From Leidyana gryllorum EB-2025a (taxonomy: Eukaryota > Apicomplexa): a stretch of 64,000 bases of DNA. The DNA is taken from contig JBLWGC010000136.1 of the NCBI GenBank assembly GCA_048772705.1, positions 1-64,000 on the forward strand. Direction: 5' to 3'. The translations under genes and the position numbers were made by a program. The notes below the pieces were generated by a model. The model was not told the origin of the DNA, made no database searches, and worked only from the letters and a program-made list of their open reading frames with translations. Shown here piece after piece: positions 12,024 to 24,300 of the stretch (position 1 is the stretch's first letter; each line of letters begins with the position of its first letter).

Positions 12024-14067
12024 CTAGCTCTCCATGCCTACACGCCTGTTGGTAAATCGCAATCCCAGATACCCCATGGCCCTCCAGAAAACTGCCATCA
12101 CCAACATGAGACCAATGTTGAACCATGGACTGCGGGGTTTCTCGACTCCCCAGCAGGTCTCCATCACACCCATATCGCGGTAGAAGTAGGAAATGACAGA
12201 GTTTAGACCATAACGAATATGCGAGATATGGCGGAACAAACCCCAGAATGGCCCAAGAGCGTCTTCTGTGATCATAAATCCGCTCACTAAAGTCAGGATG
12301 GTCAGCCCAAGAGGTGCAATGACACCCAACATCATTGGAGCGTTCACCAGCGAAGCTCCAAAGAAAATCCATCCGGTAGAGGCCCACGTGGCACAAAGTA
12401 AGTTGAAATAGAAGAACCACCACGCGGCAGCTCCGCTTGCTGCAAGAGAGAGCATAAGAGTCACATAGACCACCAAACTTACAGTACTGAACCAACCACC
12501 AAACGATGAAGGTGATCACCATGGGGTCGAGCGCTATAAATAGAAAGTCAGCTATGTGAATTGCAATCGCAAAGGCTCCCATGTGATACATCCCCCCAGC
12601 CACCTCTCTATTTAGTTGGGCCCGCATGAAGGGGAACTGAATATAGTGTCCAATGGCTCCGAAAGACACCGCCATCACGGGGAAAGTGCTTGCGCCCAGG
12701 AAGTTGAAGAAGCTCACACAATCTGTGGAGCTCTGAGGCTTAGCGACGTCGAAGAAAATGCCTCCATTCAGTAAAGCTTGAATTGTGTTTACAATGATCC
12801 TCACGATCGTCGTAGCCGGATCTCTCGATCGGTTCTTCGCACTCCTCCCAGTCAACGCAACCAGAGAGGTGATGAAGCGACCGACTGAATGTGCGACAGT
12901 CTTGACGGGACCGGGTGGAATGGGAGAAGGCGACGTCTCCATCGTTGTCACAACCTCCATTAAAGCTCGCCCTTCTGGGCTTCCCATGAATTTCGCCGGC
13001 ATCTCTCGCAGCTCTTCCTCTGAGGCCACGATCCGGCCTTCCGGCTCAGGATCCTCTGCCATATCCAAGCCCCGTCGGTCGAGCTCTCTCGGACTCCACA
13101 TAGCGTCTTTTGAGTGATCTCGACTGACCCGACCTCTACTCTGCTGGTCATCGGTGAGCTCAGACTTGTCTCCCGATGGTGTCAGCAGGTCTAAGAGGAA
13201 GTCGGCAGCGTTGAAGGTGGGAGGGCACGAAAATCCTATGGACTTAAGATATGCTGATGCCTGATCAGCAGGTCCATGATACACCAGCTCTCCACCGCTC
13301 AATAGACAGAGTCCATCAAACATCTGCCGGAACAATTGATTGGAGTCGAGGTGATTATGGCAGAGACCCACCTGAAAAATCTGTGAGCGGGGTTGGTGAA
13401 TGGTAGCTATCACCGTGCGGCCGGCCTTTGCCAACTGCCGCAAAATCTTAACCACGTCGAAAGCGAGAGATGAGTCAAGCCCACTGGTGGGTTCGTCCAA
13501 GAAGAGCAGTGGCGGATCATCGAGCAGCTCGATAGCGATACTCACTCTTTTCTTCTGTCCGCCCGACACCCCTTTTCGAATATGGTTCCCGATCAATACA
13601 TTCTGACATGCGGTCAAACCCAATGCTTCGATGACTCTCTCGGTACGGCCTTTCACCTCAGCACTGCTGAGAGACGCGCCACCTTTAAGACGAGCTGCAA
13701 AATGTATAGTCTCATAGACAGTCAGATACGGGAGCAAACAGTCTCGTTGCATTACATAACGACTGTACCCCGCAGCTTGTTGAGCATCCATTCTGTTGCC
13801 GTTCAGGTAGAGCTTCCCGTATGGCCTGACACCTCTTCGCAAGTGGGTTATGCCACCTTCGATTGGGTCCATCAGCTTGGGGTTTGTTCTGCCTGCTAGT
13901 ACGTTGAGCATTGTCGTCTTGCCAGAACCCGATGGCCCCATGATGGCGTACAGACTACTTCCAGGAACTGCAAGGTTCACATCTTTCAGAATCCGTTTAG
14001 GCTCAGCCTTTCCACCATTCACAGCAGCATAGCAGTTTACATCTCTGGCGAGTAGAGAAACTGTCAT
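12024..14067 (-). CDS. ABCG-family half-transporter
   Basis: An ATP-driven exporter of the White/ABCG type, which works as a dimer in a membrane and usually moves lipids or hydrophobic compounds. The nucleotide-binding domain comes first: Walker A GPSGSGKTT, Q-loop, signature VSGGQKKR, Walker B LLFLDEPTSGLDS and H-loop TIHQPRSQIF. An acidic Ser/Arg linker and an ABC2-type membrane domain of about six helices follow. Two introns are inferred: 48 nt just after the H-loop, between SQIFQ and MFDGL, and a short one near 12435-12480 joining LVQYC to ASGAAAWW. The start MTVSLL at 14067 is chosen because the open frame upstream overlaps the next gene on the other strand. That neighbour starts 17 bp away, so the two promoters must share almost no space. 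Substrate cannot be told. Confidence 0.93.
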
Positions 14068-14084
14068 GGAGACGAACAAAAAAA

Positions 14085-16010
14085 ATGTGGGTTCACAGCC
14101 TTGTGGCTGCCTTCGGGGTCGTCTGTGCGCTACAGGCAGATGATCAGACGCACATCCATGAGGTGTTTGAGAACCCGCCACTGCCGTCTCATGAGTTCCT
14201 CGTACGACTGGAGAACCCCCGGTCAATAGTGTACTTTGATACACCCCAACGGCGTGACGCTCATACCGGCCTGCTGGAGTACTTGAGAGGTGAGTTGTTG
14301 TTGTATATCCGTCTCTACAGATGATCTTTGCGCAGCCGAGGGACACCACCTTGAAACCGCGGTGGCGAATGACACCTGGAAAGCAGACGGCATCGACACC
14401 ATAATCGTCATTGCCCATGACGTCCCCTCGCGTACGCCTATTTTCAGAAGCTGATACTCTCTTCCATAACAGGAGTTCGGGAACTTGTTGTGAATCACAT
14501 CGACCAACGCTGGCTGCTGCCCGATGCTTACCACCCAAATAAGAGGAGTAGTTTGGGTTTGCCCCCATCGGTCGTGCTGCTGGTCGATCAGGATTGCGCC
14601 GATCCGAAATTGTGTACTACCGAAAAGCCCTCCGCTTCTGCCACTGAGATGAGCAAGTTGACCAATCAGCTGGGCATGTACACTATGCCGCATCGGAGTG
14701 GCGCCCTGGGTACCAAAGACCGCAACCTTGCTGTCGTGGACTCAACTTCAGAACTCGCTTTTCGTGAAGTCTCTCACCCCACCATCGGCACCAGTGAAGG
14801 TGCGGCTTTACTCAAAGAAATTGCGGGCACCAAGGCGGCCTCGGGTCGAGTGCATCTGCTGAATGAAGAAAACAAGCACACCCAATCGCTGATAGCGCCC
14901 TCACTAGCACCGGTGGCTACCCCTGGAAAGATGGCCCCAGTGGATATAAGCAGTGCCACCCCTCTCGCTGGTAAGATCAAAATTCCGATACTCTACCATC
15001 TACTGCCACAGCCCTCGCTGAGAAGCAAAAGCAACTTCGTCCCACATCACGGGCCAGTGTGGTATCCTTGATGACAGGCACTCGATCTCTCGGTCGAGTG
15101 GCGATCGCTACTCTTCCCTACCTGTGTCAAGACGCTGAGGTCCCCAATCGAGTCTGCCAGTTCACAATGGACTGGGCTACTCACCGCCGAGGTACGTCAG
15201 ACTCGAGACTGTATACACTTTCTGCCAGATTTCACTACCTGGGCCAATTTACAGCATTACCGAGTCTCGAGCCCGCGCACATGGGATGAGTTCACTGGCT
15301 CACTCGTCAAGTCTGAGTGGAATATGGCAGATTTGAGCAGCATTGACATGAGTCGCCCATATTTGTACACCATCCGAGATGAGATAATAGTGTCCATAGA
15401 TTTGTACGACATCCGGCGGTCTAGCAGTGGCAAATTCGAGTGGAAACCGCGTCGTGCGTCTCCAATGGTGGAGATGGAGTATGCAATGATGGTGCCATAC
15501 GTCCGGAAACTGATGCTACCGAGTGCCCAACAGGCTCAAGCCTCTCCTTTGCTGAGTGCTTTGCACAAAGTTTACCACAACGACGGGGAACTGGCCAGTG
15601 CACGTGACCTTCTTCCCTTGCGTGTGTGTTCTGCAACGCACTGGGCCCACTTCAAGGTAAGAGTAGCCTATTCTTTGCCGCCACCACCAAATTCGGTTGA
15701 TCAGGCCCCAGTTCAGCATGGCATCTTCAAAGTAGCCTTGAGGAGCATTGCGGGCGACACTCCGCTGGATGTGGAAACTTTGGTGCCACTGCGAACGTAC
15801 AAGCATGACCAAGGTCCCCGGTTTATGGTTGCGGCGTACCCGTACTACGCCACTCTTATCATCGCAAGTGTAGCTTTCGGATTGCTTGGGATTGTGTGGC
15901 CGGCTATGGTCTGGGGTACTAAAGACGCAGAAGAGACGAAAGGAGGTAGTGTGGTTGATAAGGGGGTGAACAAGGCAGTGGAGAGTACCCTCCGATGCCG
16001 GAAAGATTAG
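14085..16010 (+). CDS. Type I membrane protein with signal peptide, family unknown
   Basis: Begins MWVHSLVAAFGVVCALQ, a clear signal peptide, then a long luminal or extracellular domain, and ends with one membrane helix (YYATLIIASVAFGLLG) and a short basic and acidic tail. Introns are read at about 14288-14318 (31 nt), 14432-14472, near 14971-15010 and 15192-15228; a 48-nt in-frame candidate follows 15656. The ectodomain has two segments that look like parallel beta-alpha folds (DTIIVIAHDV and PPSVVLLVDQDC) and a Ser/Ala/Thr/Pro-rich middle. The overall plan (signal peptide, beta-rich ectodomain, one C-terminal helix) resembles V-ATPase accessory subunit Ac45, but I have no motif that proves it. 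Expected to be in the secretory pathway or at the surface. Confidence 0.75.
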
Positions 16011-16061
16011 GCTGTTTTTTGAGGGGCTGTACGTGAGATGTATTGAAAACGAGGCGAAGCG

Positions 16062-18973
16062 ATGAATCCATCTTATGTAGCATCTCCTGGGAATGCTGTA
16101 CAAATACAGGCCTTCTCGGAAATAGCCTTGGTGAGGCCAGGCTTGGCCTCGGTCGACACAGGCGAAGACGACGAGCCTTTCACGCTGCATCTGAGTGAAA
16201 TAGATGGCGAAAACAGGTCCACTGTTATTGTGGGCTATCCTTTCCATGACATTGAGGTGACTATCAACTCAAGTGTGTCTTTCGGATGACGAGCGCTGCA
16301 GTTAGTTAAGAGGCTTTTGCTTAAGCGACTCGGCCTTCGTCGACGCTACAAGATTTCCGATGTAGAAATCCTATACAATGGAATCGAGATGCCCAATAGG
16401 CGACTCCTCAATTCATTCGCTTCGATCGCTGAGACGGAAGTACGTATGCGTTGGCGGCTGAAGGAGCGGATTTCGAAAGGCACAATGCTTCGTGGACTTC
16501 GCGAACGAGCTGGTACCAAATTGCATCCTAGACTCCAACCAATAGTAGAGGAAGTACACATAGCATTGCAGAAGCGTATAAACCCCAAGCTTACTATGGA
16601 AGGAACAGGTATGTAAATCTGGAGCTGTTGGTGTCAATCTCGCTCCAGGGGCAACCTATCTTTTGTATGATACACGGTCGAGACCAGTGGGCGTATTCAA
16701 ACCCAATGATGAAGAAGCTTTTGCGCCAAACAACCCCCGAGGATATGTGGGGAAGATGGGCCAACCGGGCTTCAGAGCTGGGGTATGGCATCCGAATGGT
16801 GGTGTTGCCGATTTGTCTGCTTTTAGGTGATGTCTGGCGAAGGAGCTACTCGCGAAGTTGCAGCTTTTTTGTTGGATGCATTTTATGGAGGCTTCAGCGG
16901 TACGTCGACACTCCAGAAACGCCCAGACAGTATGTCTGACAGGGGTCCCGGTTACCGTGCAAGTGGATATGATCCACCCTCATTTCTGCTATGACCCAAG
17001 CAACCCTCGGAAGATGCGCTTCGAAGACGATGCGGAGCTTTTCGCTGACGGACTTCTCAGAAAGAAGAAGAAGAAGAAGGATGAGGAGAACCCTGATTTG
17101 GCCCTGGCTTGGAAACAAGGATCTCTACAGGAGTTCGTGAACGCCCGTGACAGCGCCAGTGACTACGATCCTCGGATGTTCTGTGTCGGAGATGTTCATC
17201 GTGTTGGTGAGTAGATCAAAGATCTGCAGTGTTTGCATTCCCTCTCCAAAAGGCATTCTTGATATACGATTGGCCAATATGGATCGAAATGATGGGAATC
17301 TCTTGGTGGTGAAGAATGAGGATGTGGAGATGTACAGAATAAACGAAGAGTTACTGTATCCCCGGTACATGGAAGAGCGACCAGAGTATAAGGCAGCAGC
17401 TCTTATGACACCAGAGGACAAGGTGGCCAAGTGAGCTTAGCGCCTGGAGCGCGTGGTATCAACGACCATCTTTCAGGCTGCGGCTAATACCGATCGATCA
17501 TGGACTGACACTTCCGGACTGTCTGGACATTACGGATTTTGACTTGGCATGGCTTAACTGGCCTCAAGCCCATATGCCGTTGCTGCCTGCGGAAATAGAG
17601 TACATCCAATTGCTGCGGCCGGACAAAGACGCGGATTGGTTGTCTAATAAATTGGCTTTGAGGTAGTCCAGACGCATGTCAAGTGTGACACACACTTCCT
17701 CATCGATTTCAGGCCTGCCTGTTTGCGAGTAATGCAAACCACCACCCGGCTGCTCAAACGAGGCGCCCGACATGTAAGAAGATCTCCATTTACTGATATA
17801 ACCGGTTTTAGGGCTTGACCTTACATCAGATGGCAATGCTGATGGTCCGTTTATCACCGGGAGAACTGTCACCCCTCGAAAAGGTCATCAAGTTGTCTGT
17901 GTCGCAAGCCGCTTTTGCAAACTTCGCCACTTCTCTTGTCCACAAACGCGATCTGGGCATGAAGTATGCTATGGATCTAGCAGCCACTGTGCCGGTTAGA
18001 GAGACACCAGTAAAATCAGTAAACTGGCAGTACTCGTAAGCTTTCGTCAATGTATTGAGTGGCTGAGGACTTATTATGCCTTGGTTTCCACCCGAGCTCG
18101 AGTGATATGTACCACTCCTGATCTGAGATCCTGATCACCGATTGTGTTTACATCGCAGGGAGGATGAGTCACGCCAGGAAAGTGAGGAGCACTTCAAAAA
18201 CGGCGCGTCGGCAAGTAGCGAGGAACAGAAGGAGGGGGCAGGTGGTGGGCGACCACGGTCTAAGACCATGGGGCGCATTAGTCTGGGTGGAGGACCTGCA
18301 GGAGTGGGCAGCGATGTTGGCGGAAGTACTCGGCTCCGCAAGCTGAATTTCACAACTTGGAGGGAGTGAGTTTTTTCCGGCTACACCATGTTTGCATCAC
18401 GGGTTTCACGACAGGCGGGACGAAGCTGCAAGCTTGAATTCGCTGTGGACAGTTGTGGATAGCGGTGGCAGGTTGGTCACACCGGACTGGTCTGATGCTC
18501 GGTTCAAAAGGTGTGATAGTCATGAGTGGTTTGGATATAATCTCAATCTTAGGCTGTTCTTTGAGGCACTAGAGACGATGTTAGACTTCTTGATCAAGGA
18601 GAAATATAGACCGAAGGTGCCCGAAAAGCCATAAAAAAAGCGATGTTCTGGCAAACAGTGGAGGAGTACCGAGCAGAAGTGAGCGAGGCGATACTGCGCC
18701 AATTCCCATGCCCTGCCGAAAGCTTGGAGCGGACTTTGGATCGAACCTTGGGGATGAGCGAAAGTCCCCATTTTATGAAGCCGATCGCGAATAAGATGGG
18801 CAATGACAGTCTGGCAATCCAACTGGTGTCGAACCCCGCGAAATGGTTAGTGGCCAGCTCTCCTGTGCTGCTCTGACAACTTCTTCCGGTGCAGTGTAAT
18901 AGGAAGAAGTGTCCTGGACGGACTGGTGGACGAGTTTTTATCCAGCTCAGGACGCGATGGGCAGCAGAAATAG
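16062..18973 (+). CDS. PI4-kinase-like protein with N-terminal ubiquitin-like domain (PI4K gamma type)
   Basis: A lipid or protein kinase of the PI3/PI4-kinase fold, of the gamma type known from plants and protists. Residues about 45-130 form a ubiquitin-like domain (hydrophobic core around DIELVKRLLLKRL and YNGIEMPNRRLL). The kinase starts at GVFKPNDEEAFAPNNP and GEGATREVAAF, with catalytic loop NMDRNDGNLLV and metal motif IPIDHG. Introns are inferred after DIE (about 16258), EGTG, FRAG, GGFSG, HRVG, KVA, ALR, ARH and QYS, and before RDEAAS. The tail carries a Gly/Ser-rich and an acidic segment. The end is unsure: the frame stops at 18634, but a weak-site intron (GTGCCC to GTGGAG) would extend it through 18643-18973 as drawn. 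It could instead be a separate small gene starting 18643. The kinase call is firm. Confidence 0.85.
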
Positions 18974-18985
18974 ATAGGTCGCCCT

Positions 18986-20497
18986 TTATGGCCCTCCGTC
19001 TTGCTTCACGATGAGTTGGCCGTGACCCTCACGTCTGAAAAGTTGATTGAGCAATTCCACAAGCCTGCGTCGGTCGTGCCGCCTCTCCACTTCCACGATC
19101 AATGGAAAAGTGTGTTGGGCGAAGTACATGACTGCAACGCGGTCTTCCACATTGCTGAGCACACTGTTGGGCACATCACCCACTTTCAGACTTTGATCAG
19201 CTGCCAAATACGACTTCACTGCTCGTCTCCGTAAGTCGATCCACAGCAGCTGCCGTAGGTAGTATAGTTTCGTACGTCGTCTTCTCGTCAGTGTGATTGC
19301 AACTAAGGGGCCACTGTCGGTCTGGACCGCCCTGACTGATAAGACAAAGTCAGGTAGCAGTCTCACTCCGGGAGGGCCACGAACGACACATGCGCATGGT
19401 ATACCAGCTTCAACCGCGGTGATAAAAGAGTTGCCGCCAGTTCTGACTGTCGTCGGGACGGTGTCGGTGGTCTCCTCTTGTTTGGATTCGACGTTACTCA
19501 GCATAGCAGCAACAACGGCGTGGTTCTGACCCATCAGGGAAACCCTTCGAGTTAGACTTGCTCGTATGTCGTCCTCTCGAATATGAACCTGCTTGTTCGA
19601 CGAGGCCGGAACTGCGTCCAATGCCTTATGAGAGGGTGCTGCTTTACCCATCTCAGCGGTACTCCGCAGATTGTCGAGCGGGTGGGGACCTTCATTTGCC
19701 TTGAGGGGTACGTCGGCATCCTTGTCTGCGGAGGTGGACGCCTGCTTCGAGATAGCCCAGTGTAACTTGGTCCTCTTAGATCTGTGCAATGATTCGTGGC
19801 TGTCTACCGGCTTCAGAGCGGCTGTCCCTGGTCCATTCGACCTGGGGGTTCTTGAGGAAAGAGAATCTTTGTCTTCTTGGTCATTGACGCAGCCTTCGGT
19901 TTCTGGATGAGGTTTCAGAGAAGAACTGTACTCTTCAACCGAAAGTTTGCGGTCGATTACTATACCAACTACAATATCGGACGAGCAGATGCTATTTGAC
20001 TTGTTAGACGACTTGAGAACACTATGTGCTTTTGGCTCACTGCCGGGAGGAGACCGTTTTGGCGTGGGTAGTGGGGACAAGCGCGCCTGTGCGATACGTA
20101 AAGGCGGTGATCTTGATCGTTTAGAGGGCGTCTGGGACCTTGGGTGGGGGCTGTGCAGTCGAGACGTATCATTCTTTGGCGAATTCTTAGACGTCGGAGT
20201 GGAGCGGGTCAGTAGCGTAGCTAGCGAGGGGTTCAATCCGAACGGAGAGTACCCTTCTTGTTGAGCCAGCTGCAGCTCCCGCCTGCTTGAATGGTTTGGG
20301 CTCGCCATATGCAGATCAGGCGGAAGCAGTTCGAGCGGTGGCCCTGGGCAACACATCCGCTTGATCCAGTTGGAATCACTGGACTCAAGTGACTGCCAGT
20401 CTTGCCTGGAGCCGTGCTGAAAGCGGTTGCCCTTCCGAGGCCATGGCGATAGTCTCCCTCGCGACAACCCGAACGAGGGGGATACCAGTGTTGCCAT
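18986..20497 (-). CDS. Unknown Ser/Pro-rich protein with a C-terminal globular domain
   Basis: A single-exon frame of about 500 residues, starting at the ATG at 20497. The first 330 residues are low-complexity and rich in Ser, Pro, Lys and Arg, with many SP and TP pairs that look like proline-directed phosphosites. The last 150 residues look folded: alternating strands (FVLSVRAVQTDSGPLVAITL, then LYYLRQLLWIDLRRR) ending in an amphipathic helix (RRRLVELLNQLFRR). That pattern resembles a PH-like fold, which is only a guess. No signal peptide or membrane segment. It ends 12 bp from the convergent PI4K gene. Confidence 0.7.
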   Translation of the reverse strand: MATLVSPSFGLSRGRLSPWPRKGNRFQHGSRQDWQSLESSDSNWIKRMCCPGPPLELLPPDLHMASPNHSSRRELQLAQQEGYSPFGLNPSLATLLTRSTPTSKNSPKNDTSRLHSPHPRSQTPSKRSRSPPLRIAQARLSPLPTPKRSPPGSEPKAHSVLKSSNKSNSICSSDIVVGIVIDRKLSVEEYSSSLKPHPETEGCVNDQEDKDSLSSRTPRSNGPGTAALKPVDSHESLHRSKRTKLHWAISKQASTSADKDADVPLKANEGPHPLDNLRSTAEMGKAAPSHKALDAVPASSNKQVHIREDDIRASLTRRVSLMGQNHAVVAAMLSNVESKQEETTDTVPTTVRTGGNSFITAVEAGIPCACVVRGPPGVRLLPDFVLSVRAVQTDSGPLVAITLTRRRRTKLYYLRQLLWIDLRRRAVKSYLAADQSLKVGDVPNSVLSNVEDRVAVMYFAQHTFPLIVEVERRHDRRRLVELLNQLFRREGHGQLIVKQDGGP

Positions 20498-20555
20498 ATT
20501 CCCAAATCTCGAAAACAATCATACAATATGTGCCATCTGTTCTAATTGCGAAATC

Positions 20556-20884
20556 ATGACCTTCAAGCAACACGATCTGTGAGTACATTGATTCCGCCCC
20601 CTACTATCTCCTATAGGTCCAAGCCCGCCGCTCACATGAAGGACGAGGCTCAAAAGTTTGCCCAAAAGGCGCACAAGGAGGCCAGCGGGCTTCTCAACGA
20701 AGAAATTGAAACTGCCAAAACACTGGGTCAACATGCGCGTGATAACGCCCGCATAGCTCTCCAAACCACTCTCAATAAGCAGTACTCCGTCAAAAGCTTC
20801 GCACTGCTCTTCTTGGTTCTGGCAGCACTGCTCTTCGTCCTTCGCAAGCTCTTCCGCGGCCGCCGTCGCGAGCGCACCGACTGA
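20556..20884 (+). CDS. Small tail-anchored membrane protein
   Basis: Two exons joined by a 38-nt intron (20579-20616). The product of 96 residues starts MTFKQHDLSKP, has a charged Ala/Lys/Glu-rich amphipathic helix region, then one strongly hydrophobic C-terminal helix (FALLFLVLAALLFVL) and ends in a basic tail (RKLFRGRRRERTD). Lack of a signal peptide plus a single C-terminal helix means tail-anchored insertion, probably in the ER or a mitochondrial outer membrane. The family is not recognised. It lies 58 bp from the start of the divergent Ser/Pro-rich gene and 19 bp from the end of convergent LSm8. Confidence 0.8.
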
Positions 20885-20903
20885 TTCATTCAAACTGTCA
20901 ATG

Positions 20904-21281
20904 CTACCGTACCATCGAACTAAGCATCTTCCCAACGGCGCTACTGTCTTGTGCCTCCAAGTCTAATTCGCCCGCCATAGCTCTGCAGGTTCCGAGTGAG
21001 CGAGCATGCACACGCTCAACGTAAATTAATAAACTCACATTGAGTCTCCCCTGATCACAAGTGCCCCCATTGGCAGGCTGATCAGCCTGCCTTGTTCCAC
21101 CACCTTCTCCTCGCACTTCTCCAGCACTAGGTTGGCAGATTGATCGAAGCTCAGAAGAACTCCTTGGAAGAGCCGGCCTTCCGTCGTGAAAACAGACACT
21201 GTCTCTGCAGCCAGGTGTGGAAAGGTAGGTATCCGGTACCGGTAGCTTACGTTGGACAAAGCTAGCGAGGATGGTGGACAT
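20904..21281 (-). CDS. LSM8: U6 snRNA-associated Sm-like protein LSm8
   Basis: Member of the nuclear LSm2-8 ring that binds the 3' end of U6 snRNA in splicing. Three short exons: MSTILASFVQ, the Sm1/Sm2 body, and a C-terminal piece. The Sm1 part reads TTEGRLFQGVLLSFDQSANL and the Sm2 part ALVIRGDSIAMAGELD. The RGD-x-(I/V)-A-x-x-G-E-(I/L)-D ending and the N-terminal STILASFVQQTVSV match LSm8 better than LSm1. The introns are about 45 and 56 nt. Upstream in-frame ATG (MERKKFGHSS) is possible but would extend past the usual LSm8 start. Starts 29 bp after the stop of the large gene upstream on the same strand. Confidence 0.88.
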   Translation of the reverse strand: MSTILASFVQRKLPVPDTYLSTPGCRDSVCFHDGRPALPRSSSELRSICQPSAGEVRGEGGGTRQADQPANGGTCDQGRLNVSLLIYVERVHARSLGTCRAMAGELDLEAQDSSAVGKMLSSMVR

Positions 21282-21310
21282 GCTCGAATGCCCAAATTTT
21301 TTCCTCTCCA

Positions 21311-24300
21311 CTACACCCCCTCCAACACTCCCAACATGCGTTCAACCCGCTCACAAAGTCTCTCAGCAATCGATCGCACCACTAACGTCCAGCCCGCCAA
21401 CGCATAATCAATGCCTTCAAACTTGACACCATCCACCGCAGGACGGTTCGACTCGCTCAAGAACGCCAGCCCCAGATACAACGCACCCTTCCAGACCGGT
21501 AAGATCGCGTCGAGAGGTAGAGCATGTCTAAAACACAATTTATCCAATCAAACAAAGTATCGAACACTTACTTAACCAGACCATATCCGAGCAGCTCTTG
21601 GTCAGGGACCACCATGAGCAGGTGATCATTGTGGACGCATAGATAGTGGGCATGGGGCTGCAATGTGTGTAGATCACTCACTCACTCACTCACGCACTGG
21701 CCGGGCAGCTAACCAAGTCTCACCTTCATTCGGTCGGCCGAAACTACCCGACAGGGGATGACCAGTTTATCCTTCGCATGATCTTCCGCAAAGTTGCCCA
21801 CACTGGTGAAATCTATCGTTTCGGGAGGAGTTTTGGGCGGTACTTTGTGGCCTGATCGATGGGCTAAGTGCACCAAACGGATGCGAGCGTCAGGCGCGAC
21901 CATATCAGAGTACGCCATTGCATCGCACATATTGGGTCCCAGCCGTTCAGAGCTGTAAAGGCCCGCGTCTCGACAGTCGTCGATCAGAAACAACAATTCC
22001 AGGATGCGTTCCAATGCGACTTTGGGAGACTCTCCACACCGCCGTCGTACCACGCCTTGGGGGGAGAGATTTGGTGGACATCAGACATTACTACTCACGA
22101 TCATATATGAGCCTGCGTCTGAGGGAACCCTCGACTCGCCGTGTGTTTTGGCTCAGAAGCTCAGCAGCGGTCATGGCTTGACGCATCTCAAATGTGAAGA
22201 TAGACAATGTTAGAATGGCCATCTGCGTGAGGGTGCGACTATCGCTTTTCGCCTCGTTGAGGGTTTCCAGTCGGGGCAGCCAAAGACGGCCCTTCAGAAT
22301 CTGAATTGCTTCCATTATTGCCAAAGGAGATTTCCCGGTCGTCACGCCTGGCTGCGTTCTGGCGAATATAAAGGGTAGGCGTGTCAGACGCTGCCCAGGT
22401 ACACAGGTCTGTACCAGGTTGTACAGAGGCCCAGGCTCCAGAGCAAAGAAGGACAATTCATCGCGCCAATACATGGCGAGCTGGATCTCTCGCTGCCGCA
22501 ATTCATCCTGCACGCTGACACCAGGGACTTGCAGAAGGGTACGAAGCAGAAGCCTCAGTGCTCGAATTTCGACAATTGACATGGTGTGGATGTAGAACAA
22601 ACTAGACCAAACTGACCAGAACCATTCCAATTCATCGATGTCTTCCCGTGGGAAACTCAGTCTCATCACATAGACTCCTCGTCGATGGGTCAGTGCATTC
22701 TCTACCTTGCTGTATGTGGCGTTGTGGAGATGTCTCCCTTGGATCTCCACCACCTTGTGGTCGGCCAAGTCTTCTTCAGGCTTGCGCCCAATCAAGGGGG
22801 GAGCTGACGCGGGAAAGGAACCCCCCAAGAAACCGAGAGGGAGCTTTGAGGCCTTTGGCTGCACACTGTCGGGCATAGTGATGCGAATCTCTACAGAGAA
22901 GACGTCAGCCGATGTGTGAGGCTCGTCGAATATATAGGCCGAGAGGTTGGACGAACTCCCACGAATAGACTTGGTGAGGTCCACAGCGGTGGGTGTGAGC
23001 GGCGAACCTGCTGATGATCACCTCTCAGAATGAGCAGTCGCATCACGGGCGTCTCTTACCTCTGTCAAGATTGACGGTGCCCATTCTGGGACTGGTGAGC
23101 AGTGTTGGGTTGCGTGGTGAGGCAGCCACGGGGGCGTGCCAGTCGCTGGGTTTCAATTTCACGATGCTCAGATATTTGGAATTGAATCGCGCTTCGCCAC
23201 CCGAGTTGTTGTTCATCCCCATCAGCAATTCTGCCAAGTCGTAGGCGAAGAAGCGAGCCGAGACGACTGCTTGTTGCATCCGAACAGCCGTGAAGGTTCG
23301 TTGCTCATGAGACGCGTTATCTATCACACTCTGGATCTCCTCGTGAATACGGGGACTCCTCACTCGAGACCACGCTTCGGTTCTAGCGCCGTGAGTCGGA
23401 TTTCTCACCAGGTGACCGTAATGAGTCATACTCTCGCCGTGACCGCAAAACTCCGCACATTGACGCACGGTGCCCCAGAGCTGCGCTAATACCAACTTGA
23501 GCAGATCACTTGTCTCCTTCTCTGCAGCGGTTCCCGCGAACCATACGCTGCTCGGCCAGGCAGTTGCACTCCGACAACAACAACATGTCCCGTCCGACGG
23601 ACGGTTGGCGGCCAACTTGGGCATCAGACTGCACAGTCTTTGGGGCATATTCGGTGAGCTGACTTACTGGAGGAATCCCATTCCATACACATGGCACATA
23701 ACAAATGCTGGCAGACTCGGCGCGCTGAGCAATAATTCTATGAGCATTTGAGGGATCGGCAGGCTCATTTTCTGAATCAGCACATTGACAAAGTGGACCT
23801 GCGACAACAACATACCAAGCGTACGCGCTCTAAACAAATGCGAGTTGCCACTGGGTCCAGCCGAAAACCTCGTAAATCCGTCACTCCCTGACCTGGAGAC
23901 CCATGCAGAGGAGCGCGTCTGATCTCCTTGGTGCTCTTCACGCACATTGTTGACCGTCTCCGCCGCCGTGCCGTCTTGAACGGTGAGCTGTTTCCCCTGG
24001 AGTCTGAGTCCTCGCTATCTTCCGGCGACGAAAGACCGCGACGTCGATTTGGAGTGGCCTTACGCCCACTTCGCAGTAAGTGAAGTGTGGACGATCTCGC
24101 GGTGACGAATCGAGATCTTTTGTTCGTGAATTTGGTCTTGAGCGATACGTCGCCTGGAAGTGGATAGGCAGTGATCGACCTAATACACACAGGAAGCACA
24201 AAGCGCTCCAACATATACGCCAACACTTTCTGCAAAGTCGAAGAAGGCCTTTTGCTCCCATACAACGGCTTCTCACCGCTTGTCTCGTTGGAGTCTTGAA

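Noticed and set aside
14068-14568. Upstream in-frame extension of the ABCG gene giving a much longer protein
   Set aside because: It is antisense to the signal-peptide gene starting at 14085, and ABCG homology begins just after MTVSLL at 14067.
21670-21700. Short CACT repeats as a possible regulatory array
   Set aside because: Only a few units, lying inside an intron of the large helical-protein gene.
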